DNA from: Bacteroidales bacterium
Lineage (GTDB): Bacteria > Bacteroidota > Bacteroidia > Bacteroidales > GCA-2711565
Direction: 5' to 3'
DNA length: 5,054 bases
NCBI GenBank assembly: GCA_029938505.1
Contig: JAOZUV010000188.1
Coordinates: 1 to 5,054, forward strand
The notes under the pieces were generated by a model, which worked only from the letters and a program-made list of their open reading frames with translations, ran no database searches and was not told the DNA's origin. Below, one piece after another: positions 1 to 4,881 of this stretch; within the stretch, counting starts at the first letter, position 1; each line of letters begins with the position of its first letter. The translations under genes were made by a program, and so were the position numbers.

Positions 1-32
1 ATTAAACAATTATCCCGTTTTTTAATCGTCTG

Positions 33-40
33 CAAAATTA
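33..40 (-). promoter_or_regulatory. possible leftward -7 promoter box at the left edge
   Basis: Read on the minus strand, these bases spell TAATTTTG, a full match to the Bacteroidota -7 consensus TAnnTTTG. It points away from the gldA-like gene and could serve a divergent gene beyond the left edge. No convincing TTG-like -33 element lies 19-21 nt upstream, and no start codon is visible in the remaining 32 bases, so chance occurrence in AT-rich DNA is a real alternative. Confidence 0.25.
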
Positions 41-77
41 ACATTTATTGAATAATAAATATCTTTTTTTACATGAA

Positions 78-108
78 ATTGAATTCATCAACATTTTAAT
101 TAATTTCG
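78..108 (+). promoter_or_regulatory. candidate promoter of the gldA-like gene
   Basis: A TTG at 79-81 (ATTG from 78) lies 19 nt before TAATTTCG at 101-108. The spacing fits the Bacteroidota sigma factor pattern TTTG-N19/20-TAnnTTTG, and the -7 box has one mismatch (C for T). Transcription would start near 115, leaving a leader of only about 14 nt before the ATG at 129. This is pattern matching only. Confidence 0.45.
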
Positions 109-128
109 TTTAAATATTCAAATATATT

Positions 129-1037
129 ATGTCTCTACAGCTTCAAAATGTAAGTAAGTTTTATGGTAATCAAAAAGCATTGGATGCAATCACATTTAGT
201 GTTTCTAAAGGAGAAATTGTAGGATTACTTGGCCCCAATGGATCTGGGAAATCCACTCTGATGAAAATTATCACCTCTTTTATTCAGCCCGATTCGGGTA
301 ATATAGAAATTTGTGGGATTGATATTCAGAAAAACTCAATTGCTAGCCGGGCTAAAATCGGTTACCTTCCAGAACATAATCCTTTATATCCTGAAATGTA
401 TGTTTGGGAGTATTTAGAATTCATTGCTGGGATTCAATTGCCTCGGAAATTAAGAAAGGATCGTATTAAGAAAATGATTGAGTTGACTGGACTTATTGAA
501 GAGCAATTCAAAAAAATCGATCAATTATCTAAAGGTTATCGACAACGTGTTGGAATTGCACAAGCTTTGATGAATGATCCTGAAGTTCTTATTTTGGATG
601 AACCAACCACAGGACTTGATCCTAATCAATTGCAGGAGGTTCGTGCATTAATTAAAGAAGTGGGTGAAAATAAAACGGTTATCCTTTCAACACATATCAT
701 GCAAGAAGTTGAAGCTTTATGCGATAGAACTATTATATTAAAGGATGGGAAAATTGTTGCCGATCAAAAAACAAGCGAGCTAAAAAATAAATCTGCTGAT
801 GTTTATTCGGTAGTTGTTGAATTTGATGCAGCTGTTAAAAAAGAAAGTTTACTCCAGCTTGAAAATGTTTCGAATGTGAAATTTGTGAAAGATAAGTGGG
901 TTATCGAAACTTCTGTTAAGGAAGATATTCGTCCGCTCATATTTCAGTTTGCAGTTGAACAAGGTATGCATGTATTGTCGATGAATAAGCTTGAAAAATC
1001 ACTGGAAAATGTTTTTCAGGAACTGACAAAAAAATAG
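129..1037 (+). CDS. gldA: GldA-type ABC transporter ATP-binding protein
   Basis: The protein (302 aa) is a cytoplasmic ABC ATPase expected to drive an inner-membrane permease. Visible motifs are Walker A GPNGSGKST at residues 35-43, the signature LSKGYRQR at 133-140 in place of LSGGQ, Walker B VLILDEPT at 153-160, the D-loop GLDP at 162-165 and the switch histidine H189 in STH. At the Q-loop position the protein has IGYLPEHNPLY (77-87), with Glu82 where most ABC ATPases have Gln; this block and the MYVWEYL that follows are typical of the GldA family. The last roughly 90 residues form the accessory C-terminal domain. In Flavobacterium johnsoniae, GldA works with the GldF and GldG permease proteins in gliding motility and is encoded apart from them; no gldF or gldG is seen here either. 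Close relatives occur in non-gliding Bacteroidota, so a motility role is inferred. The alternative is a general efflux or export ATPase of the same family. Confidence 0.85.
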   Translation: MSLQLQNVSKFYGNQKALDAITFSVSKGEIVGLLGPNGSGKSTLMKIITSFIQPDSGNIEICGIDIQKNSIASRAKIGYLPEHNPLYPEMYVWEYLEFIAGIQLPRKLRKDRIKKMIELTGLIEEQFKKIDQLSKGYRQRVGIAQALMNDPEVLILDEPTTGLDPNQLQEVRALIKEVGENKTVILSTHIMQEVEALCDRTIILKDGKIVADQKTSELKNKSADVYSVVVEFDAAVKKESLLQLENVSNVKFVKDKWVIETSVKEDIRPLIFQFAVEQGMHVLSMNKLEKSLENVFQELTKK

Positions 1038-1068
1038 TCTATTTATATTTTATTTAAATAATAATTTA

Positions 1069-1076
1069 TACCTTTG
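1069..1076 (+). promoter_or_regulatory. metK promoter, -7 box
   Basis: TACCTTTG is an exact match to the Bacteroidota -7 consensus TAnnTTTG. The region 19-20 nt upstream is only T-rich (around 1047-1050) and holds no TTG, so the -33 element is weak. A start about 7 nt downstream, near 1083, would put the first transcribed bases right at the base of the riboswitch's first stem, which supports both calls. The leader to the ATG at 1190 would be about 107 nt. Confidence 0.6.
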
Positions 1077-1084
1077 TGCCATTA

Positions 1085-1131
1085 AGTGGAAAGATTTGAT
1101 TGCTTGCAACCACAAAAAAAAATGCTAAAAC
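1085..1131 (+). promoter_or_regulatory. SAM-II (metA-type) riboswitch upstream of metK
   Basis: The order of conserved blocks matches the SAM-II aptamer: GTGG (1086-1089), GATTTG (1093-1098), CTTGCA (1103-1108), CCAC (1110-1113), an A-rich linker (1114-1122) and GCTAAA (1124-1129). GTGG pairs with CCAC to form P1. TTGC (1104-1107) can pair with GC..AA of the GCTAAA block to form the pseudoknot P2, the site where SAM stacks in known SAM-II structures. The outer half of P2 (P2a) looks weak here. SAM-II elements are best known from Alphaproteobacteria upstream of methionine biosynthesis genes and are also reported in Bacteroidota. Its place between a -7 box and the SAM synthase gene implies feedback repression by SAM, probably at translation since no intrinsic terminator follows. 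The family is recognised from memory of its consensus, not by a covariance search. Confidence 0.8.
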
Positions 1132-1189
1132 ATATGCATTACCTGCCAATCAATTAATTCCATAATTATTTATTAAAATTATTATTAAA

Positions 1190-2482
1190 ATGGGATATTT
1201 ATTTACTTCAGAATCAGTTTCAGAAGGTCATCCAGACAAAGTTGCTGATCAAATTTCGGATGCTTTGTTAGATGAAATGCTTCGCTTTGATCCAGAATCA
1301 AAAGTAGCTTGCGAAACACTTGTTACAACAGGACTAACTGTTTGTAGTGGTGAGGTTAAAACAAATGGCTGGGTTGATATTCAAAAAACTGTTCGAAAAG
1401 TAATTCAACGGATTGGATATACAGATGCCGCTTATCGCTTTGATTATAATTCTTGTGGGGTTATATCAACTATACATGATCAATCATCAGACATAAATCA
1501 AGGGGTTGTTAGGCAAACCGAGGAAGAGCAAGGTGCTGGTGATCAAGGAATGATGTTTGGTTATGCCAATAAAGAAATGGCAGATAGTTTAATGCCAATG
1601 CCGATAGAATTGGCTCATATTTTTCTTTATGAGTTAGCAGCTATTCGTCGTGAAGGAAAAAAAATGAAATATTTGAGACCTGATTCAAAGTCTCAGGTAA
1701 CGGTTGAATACACTGATAGTGGAAAACCTATCCGTATCGATACCATTGTAATCTCAACACAGCACGATGATTTTGCTGAAGAATCTGTGATGCTTCAAAA
1801 AATTAAGGATGATGTTGAAAAAATATTGATTCCTCGTGTTAAAAAAATGGTTCCTGCTCGTGTGAAGAGATTTTTTAAAGGAGATTTTAAATTGTTTGTT
1901 AACCCTACTGGTAAGTTTGTGATTGGTGGCCCTCATGGGGATACAGGTTTAACAGGTCGTAAAATTATTGTGGATACTTATGGTGGGCGTGGTGCTCATG
2001 GTGGTGGTGCTTTCTCTGGAAAAGATTCATCAAAAGTGGATCGTTCAGCAGCCTATGCTACTCGTCATATTGCTAAAAATTTAGTGGCAGCCGGTGTAGC
2101 TGATGAAATTTTAGTGCAAGTTGCTTACGCTATTGGAGTGGCTCAACCTGTTGGAGTTTTTGTAAAAACCTATCGTACTGCGAAAGTAAAGGATGAGAAT
2201 GGCAAGAAATTAACGGATGGACAAATTGCTGAAAAAGTAAAAGAATTATTTGATCTTCGTCCATACGCTATTGTAAAACGTTTTGGATTGAAGAACCCAA
2301 TTTTTGAACGTACGGCTTCTTATGGTCATTTTGGTCGCGATCATTATACCGAAGATGTTGAAGTGTATTATGAAAATGGAGATACCTTTAAAAAGGGTGG
2401 TAAGAATTATAAAAATGTAGAGTTCTTTGCCTGGGAAAAATTGGATTATGTTGATAAAATTAAAAATGCATTTAATCTGTAA
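1190..2482 (+). CDS. metK: S-adenosylmethionine synthase (methionine adenosyltransferase)
   Basis: MetK makes S-adenosylmethionine from ATP and L-methionine in the cytoplasm, releasing phosphate and pyrophosphate (EC 2.5.1.6). The 430-aa protein opens with the active-site block [14 protein letters not shown] (residues 12-25), including His14, Asp16 and Lys17. Signature 1, [12 protein letters not shown], is at 115-126; the nucleotide and phosphate-binding stretch [13 protein letters not shown] at 246-258; signature 2, GGGAFSGKD, at 271-279, followed by KVDRSAAY. It is about 45 residues longer than the E. coli enzyme; the extra length sits around 213-240 and in the C-terminal tail (about 385-430), as I recall for Bacteroidota MetK. 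The start is fixed by the conserved [16 protein letters not shown] beginning. The leader just before the ATG is pure A/T with two copies of TTATTAAAA and no Shine-Dalgarno. The upstream SAM-II element implies control by the product, and a strong hairpin starts 12 nt after the stop codon. Confidence 0.98.
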   Translation: MGYLFTSESVSEGHPDKVADQISDALLDEMLRFDPESKVACETLVTTGLTVCSGEVKTNGWVDIQKTVRKVIQRIGYTDAAYRFDYNSCGVISTIHDQSSDINQGVVRQTEEEQGAGDQGMMFGYANKEMADSLMPMPIELAHIFLYELAAIRREGKKMKYLRPDSKSQVTVEYTDSGKPIRIDTIVISTQHDDFAEESVMLQKIKDDVEKILIPRVKKMVPARVKRFFKGDFKLFVNPTGKFVIGGPHGDTGLTGRKIIVDTYGGRGAHGGGAFSGKDSSKVDRSAAYATRHIAKNLVAAGVADEILVQVAYAIGVAQPVGVFVKTYRTAKVKDENGKKLTDGQIAEKVKELFDLRPYAIVKRFGLKNPIFERTASYGHFGRDHYTEDVEVYYENGDTFKKGGKNYKNVEFFAWEKLDYVDKIKNAFNL

Positions 2483-2494
2483 TGTATTGAGTCG

Positions 2495-2540
2495 ATAATA
2501 AAAAAGCCCTCTTGAGTATTCAAGAGGGCTTTTTTATTAT
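2495..2540. terminator. bidirectional intrinsic terminator between metK and the T9SS gene
   Basis: A perfect 21-bp inverted repeat (arms 2495-2515 and 2520-2540) surrounds a 4-nt loop, GTAT. The core is GCCCTCTTGA and the outer part is an A-run on the left and a T-run on the right, so it works as hairpin plus U-tract on both strands. It lies between two convergent stop codons (metK ends at 2482, the leftward gene ends at 2550), so one element can end both transcripts. Confidence 0.93.
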
Positions 2541-2549
2541 AAATATTTT

Positions 2550-2930
2550 TTAGTGTTTCACGATAAGCTTTCGCGTAACTTTTATATTGCCATCAATCAT
2601 GAGGGAGTAAAAATAAAATCCTGCCGCTAAATCATTTGTCTGTATTGTTTTTGTTCCATTTTTCCCTTCAAGAAGATGTTCAGCCATAATATGACCTAAT
2701 AATGATCGGATGATTATCTTGGCTTCTTTTGCTTCATTCGGAATCTTATAATCTAATTTGGTTTCGGAATTAGCTGGATTAGGATAAGCATTTGAGAGGG
2801 TGAAATCGGGTGCAAATAATTCTTGATTGGGCGTATTTGTGCTACTAGAAATAATTGGGTTAGAACTCTGACCCATTACATTTACTATAATGATACTGAA
2901 AATAAAGAGGAATAGTAAATGTTTTCGCAT
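2550..2930 (-). CDS. small secreted protein consisting mainly of a T9SS type A sorting domain
   Basis: The 126-aa product begins with a signal peptide: Met-Arg-Lys-His, a hydrophobic stretch (about residues 5-18) and a likely cleavage site near MGQ (19-21). After about 20 Ser/Asn/Pro-rich residues comes a type A C-terminal sorting domain, with SNAYPNPA (46-53), KLDYKIP, LLGHIMAEHLLEGKNG, LAAGFYFYSLMIDG and the terminal KVTRKLIVKH. In the T9SS this domain takes a periplasmic protein across the outer membrane, after which it is usually cut off and the cargo is attached to surface lipopolysaccharide. Here almost nothing would remain as cargo. I chose the ATG at 2930; an in-frame TTG two codons earlier (2936) is less likely, and an in-frame stop at 2952-2954 rules out a longer upstream reading frame. 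A weak promoter-like TATATTTA is at 2967-2974. Function unknown; it may be a remnant of a larger cargo protein or a real small surface protein. Confidence 0.85.
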   Translation of the reverse strand: MRKHLLFLFIFSIIIVNVMGQSSNPIISSSTNTPNQELFAPDFTLSNAYPNPANSETKLDYKIPNEAKEAKIIIRSLLGHIMAEHLLEGKNGTKTIQTNDLAAGFYFYSLMIDGNIKVTRKLIVKH

Positions 2931-3045
2931 AGGCAAAACGATTTGATTAAATTAGTATTCGAATTGTAAATATAAGCAATAATAAGGGATATCGCCACTA
3001 TATTTTAATAATTATTAACATTTATTTCTTTATAAGTTCGATGAA

Positions 3046-3081
3046 AATTAAGAGCAAACCTGATTGAGCTTGCTCTTAATT
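3046..3081 (-). terminator. probable terminator of the ridA-like/DUF1761 unit
   Basis: A 12-bp perfect inverted repeat (3046-3057 with 3070-3081, core AAGAGCAA/TTGCTCTT) with a 12-nt loop lies 16 nt beyond the stop codon of the DUF1761 gene. Read leftward, it is followed by only a short T-run, so it is weaker than the other two hairpins in the window. The rest of the 2931-3097 gap is AT-rich and shows nothing else I can support beyond a weak -7-like box. Confidence 0.55.
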
Positions 3082-3097
3082 GAAATTATAATTTGCT

Positions 3098-3520
3098 TTA
3101 TTTCCAAACGATAAGAATTAGGGTGATAATAAAAATCATTACAACTCTATACATCCCAACTATCCAAAATAATTTCATTGATCTTCTTGAGTAAAGAAAA
3201 TCAGAAAGTAAATTCCCGGCATAAAGGAATAATCCAAACAAGAAAGTTAATGGAATGGCATGACCCCAGAATGAGACTCCCCAGGTAGCGACCACAGCTT
3301 CCATTATAAAGGCAGTTAAAAATGTGGTGATTAGTGTAATTATCATGGCTTTCATCCAGCCTGTTTGTAATTCTTCTTCTTTAAATCCTTCAAGTTTCAT
3401 CCATGTTTTTCCAAATAGTAATGGAGAATACCATAAAGCTCCAAGGGCGTATCCAGCAATTGTTGCAACTAATATAGCCCACCAGTTGAAGGCTCCAAAA
3501 TTAATGATGCATTCGTTCAT
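3098..3520 (-). CDS. DUF1761 family integral membrane protein
   Basis: This 140-aa protein is predicted to sit in the inner membrane with four helices, at about residues 12-30, 56-79, 83-105 and 117-139. The first helix and the loop after it carry the family's hallmark: NWWAILVATIAGYALGALWY followed by SPLLFGKTWMKLEGF (32-46). The length is normal for DUF1761 and both ends look intact. No biochemical function is known to me for this family, and no catalytic motif is visible. The gene follows the RidA-family gene on the same strand with a 24-nt gap and no promoter-like box in it, so the two are probably co-transcribed. A hairpin downstream may end the message. Start chosen at the ATG giving MNECIINF; it leaves only 11 residues before the first helix. 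Confidence 0.85.
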   Translation of the reverse strand: MNECIINFGAFNWWAILVATIAGYALGALWYSPLLFGKTWMKLEGFKEEELQTGWMKAMIITLITTFLTAFIMEAVVATWGVSFWGHAIPLTFLFGLFLYAGNLLSDFLYSRRSMKLFWIVGMYRVVMIFIITLILIVWK

Positions 3521-3544
3521 AATAAGTAAGGTTTAGTTAAACAT

Positions 3545-3931
3545 TTATTTAATTATAGCAGTTAGTTCAATTTCGACTAATAAATTCGAATCAATTAATG
3601 AGCTAACCTCAACCATAGTGCTGGCAGGTTTAATTTTTTTGAAAAATTCGCCATGAGCTTTACCTACAGCCTCTGAGTTTTGAGCTATGTTGATAACATA
3701 CATGCGGGTTTGAACAACATCCTCTATACTGGCACCAGCTTCGGAAAGCACCTTTTTTATTTTTTTAAGAATGTAAATAGATTGCGTATAGGCATCATTT
3801 TTACCAATTACCCCATTAACAGAATGGGCTGTAGTACCGGCAACAAAAATCATATTGCCAACTCTTACAGCCCTTGAATATCCTACTATGTCTTCCCATT
3901 TTCCACCGGAAGAAATATTTTTTCGTTTCAT
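3545..3931 (-). CDS. RidA (YjgF/YER057c/UK114) family protein lacking the catalytic arginine
   Basis: The 128-aa protein has the full single-domain RidA fold length. It opens with SGGKWEDIVGYSRAVRVGN (residues 8-26), then IFVAGTTA (28-35), and ends with VEVSSLI...VEIELTAI. Canonical RidA hydrolyses reactive enamine/imine intermediates made by PLP enzymes, using an arginine (Arg105 in E. coli) in the sequence PARSxVEVA. Here the matching stretch is PASTMVEVS (102-110), with Ser104 in the arginine's place. The WEDIVGYSRAV opening and this substitution fit the Rid subfamilies that lack the arginine and are not expected to have imine deaminase activity. The role is therefore open; it may bind a small molecule at the trimer interface. 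It is the first gene of a probable two-gene unit with the DUF1761 gene. I give no symbol because ridA would imply the deaminase. Confidence 0.9.
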   Translation of the reverse strand: MKRKNISSGGKWEDIVGYSRAVRVGNMIFVAGTTAHSVNGVIGKNDAYTQSIYILKKIKKVLSEAGASIEDVVQTRMYVINIAQNSEAVGKAHGEFFKKIKPASTMVEVSSLIDSNLLVEIELTAIIK

Positions 3932-3960
3932 ATGTATTTAAATATTTGGTTGTTCTAGCC

Positions 3961-3968
3961 CAAATATA
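3961..3968 (-). promoter_or_regulatory. candidate -7 promoter box of the RidA-family gene
   Basis: Read leftward, this is TATATTTG, an exact match to TAnnTTTG, 29 nt ahead of the ATG at 3931. The implied leader is about 22 nt. No TTG is found at the expected -33 spacing. It would drive the RidA-family gene and, by read-through of the 24-nt gap, the DUF1761 gene. Confidence 0.5.
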
Positions 3969-4053
3969 TAAATTATGAGACCGAATAAATGCTAATTTTC
4001 TGTTAAATTTTTAATTGGGAATAAAATAATTCAATCCTGAAGATATTTACGGA

Positions 4054-4428
4054 CTACTTGATTTTATCCTTAAACTCATTAAAGGCGGTCTTAATTTTTT
4101 CGTCGAATGTTTGCTGTAAAGCCTCGTAGGCTTCAATAAGTTTTCGTGCTTTATCAGTTACAATAGATGTTCCTCCACTTTTTCCGCCTCTTTGCTTATC
4201 GAGGAGTTGGTAACCTAAAATTTCTTCTGCCTTTTTCAGATCGCCCCATGCTTTGCGATAACTTATGCCTAAATCATCGGAGGCAGCTTTTAATGATTTG
4301 CTTTCAACAATATGCTTAAGCAACCTATACTCAGTATCACCCACTGCACCATCTCCCGTTATGGAAGTTAGCCAGACTTTATAATTCATGAATACTTTTT
4401 GAGCTCCGTTCTTGTCTTTTATTCTCAT
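4054..4428 (-). CDS. stand-alone ModE-type winged helix-turn-helix transcriptional regulator
   Basis: This 124-aa cytoplasmic DNA-binding protein resembles the N-terminal domain of ModE and the related LysR-type winged helix. The helix-turn-helix spans about residues 45-68, SLKAASDDLGISYRKAWGDL then KKAE; the recognition-helix stretch GISYRKAW parallels GISYKSAW of E. coli ModE. The wing RGGKSGGTSIVT (80-91) parallels TGGKGGGGAVLT. A C-terminal helix (about 92-120) probably makes the dimer. ModE senses molybdate through two C-terminal Mop/TOBE domains; these are absent, and the gene ends normally at a TAG, so the effector is unknown. No molybdate transporter or molybdopterin gene is visible nearby. 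Start: ATG at 4428; an in-frame ATG 13 codons later (4389) is possible, but the residues before it look like part of a conserved N-terminal strand. A promoter-like box lies 35 nt upstream. Confidence 0.85.
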   Translation of the reverse strand: MRIKDKNGAQKVFMNYKVWLTSITGDGAVGDTEYRLLKHIVESKSLKAASDDLGISYRKAWGDLKKAEEILGYQLLDKQRGGKSGGTSIVTDKARKLIEAYEALQQTFDEKIKTAFNEFKDKIK

Positions 4429-4463
4429 CTTTTGTCGTTATGAAAGCAGATTCATATCGTTGG

Positions 4464-4471
4464 CAAATTTA
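4464..4471 (-). promoter_or_regulatory. candidate -7 promoter box of the ModE-type gene
   Basis: Read leftward, this is TAAATTTG, an exact match to TAnnTTTG, with an implied leader of about 28 nt before the ATG at 4428. A weak -33-like TGTG lies 21 nt upstream (4493-4496), inside the ppnP terminator stem. The two elements would overlap: the hairpin ends one message and the DNA starts the next. Confidence 0.5.
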
Positions 4472-4474
4472 TAA

Positions 4475-4504
4475 AAAAAGCTTGTGAGTTTACACAAGCT
4501 TTTT
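4475..4504 (-). terminator. intrinsic terminator of ppnP
   Basis: A perfect 12-bp stem (arms 4475-4486 and 4493-4504, AAAAAGCTTGTG with CACAAGCTTTTT) closes a 6-nt loop. Read leftward, it ends in a run of seven T, counting two beyond the stem. It lies 21 nt past the ppnP stop codon. The plus strand side is also T-rich, so it could work in both directions, although no rightward gene needs it here. Confidence 0.88.
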
Positions 4505-4525
4505 AATTTTTTTGATGCCTTAAAA

Positions 4526-4807
4526 TTATTTATACAAACAGCGATAGCTTGTATCCTCGCCAACTTTAACTTTAAACTTTACATCTTTAGCAACGATGAA
4601 AGTTTCAAATTCCTTATAGGTTTCCCATTCGGTTTCGCCAGGTTGTTGAACGTCCATTTGGCCAGAAGTAACAGTCATATATTCTACTGTAGCTGTTCCA
4701 AATTCGTACTCACCTGCTGCCATTACACCAATAGTTGTAGCTCCTTCAGCGGCTTCAAAAGCAATGGATTTTACCTTGCCATCAAAATATTCGTTTGTTT
4801 TAAACAT
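4526..4807 (-). CDS. ppnP: pyrimidine/purine nucleoside phosphorylase PpnP (YaiE, DUF1255)
   Basis: PpnP is a small cupin-fold enzyme that splits nucleosides with phosphate into the free base and ribose 1-phosphate (EC 2.4.2.1 and 2.4.2.2), accepting both purine and pyrimidine nucleosides in E. coli. The 93-aa protein is full length (E. coli 94 aa) and collinear: NEYFDGKVKSIAFE (residues 5-18) against NEYFSGKVKSIGF, then GVMAAGEYEFGTATVEYMTV (27-46) followed by TSGQMDV, and the terminal DTSYRCLYK against PTSYLCRYL. It acts in the cytoplasm in nucleoside salvage. It is flanked by its own -7 box and its own terminator, so it is probably transcribed alone. The 74-nt gap to the upstream permease gene also argues against an operon. 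No nucleoside transporter or other salvage gene is visible. Confidence 0.95.
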   Translation of the reverse strand: MFKTNEYFDGKVKSIAFEAAEGATTIGVMAAGEYEFGTATVEYMTVTSGQMDVQQPGETEWETYKEFETFIVAKDVKFKVKVGEDTSYRCLYK

Positions 4808-4846
4808 TCTTTAATAGGTTTTGATAATTCATAAAATATTGAAAAG

Positions 4847-4877
4847 CAAAGTTAGAAATTTATGCTCATATTATCAT
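4847..4877 (-). promoter_or_regulatory. candidate ppnP promoter
   Basis: Read leftward, the -7 box TAACTTTG (4847-4854) matches TAnnTTTG exactly. A -33-like ATG (4875-4877; one mismatch to TTG) lies 20 nt upstream, which is the usual spacing. The start would be near 4840, giving a leader of about 33 nt before the ATG at 4807. Confidence 0.6.
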
Positions 4878-4881
4878 TATT

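Noticed and set aside
43..70. AT-only hairpin ATTTATT/AATAAAT followed by seven T, possible terminator
   Set aside because: The stem is seven A-T pairs with no G or C, so it is too weak, and no gene ending upstream is visible.
1050..1061. 12-bp palindrome TTATTTAAATAA after the gldA-like gene
   Set aside because: It is only A and T, lacks a loop and U-tract, and such palindromes are common in DNA this AT-rich; it may just be part of the metK upstream region.
1114..1122. Run of nine A in the metK leader as a slippage site
   Set aside because: It lies in the non-coding A-rich linker of the riboswitch, where adenines are expected from the SAM-II fold.
1754..1936. Leftward open frame of 60 codons inside metK
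   Set aside because: It lies entirely within the metK coding sequence on the opposite strand, is rich in Lys/Asn/Phe as expected of a shadow frame, and matches no family I know.
2931..2936. TTG start two codons upstream for the T9SS protein
   Set aside because: The ATG at 2930 directly gives a standard signal peptide (Met-Arg-Lys); the TTG adds only Met-Pro and nothing supports it.
2952..3045. Possible small gene or RNA in the gap between the T9SS gene and the DUF1761 gene
   Set aside because: No open frame with a family match, no conserved RNA fold that I recognise and only a weak -7-like box; it looks like ordinary AT-rich spacer.
3324..3536. Rightward open frame opposite the DUF1761 gene
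   Set aside because: It is the complement of a well-recognised membrane protein gene and has no recognisable domain.
3680..3877. Rightward open frame opposite the RidA-family gene
   Set aside because: It lies fully inside a clear coding sequence on the other strand, with no promoter or family match.
4484..4834. Rightward 116-codon frame opposite ppnP
   Set aside because: It is longer than ppnP itself, but ppnP matches its family from end to end; the Phe/Cys/Ser-rich translation here is typical of a reverse-strand shadow.
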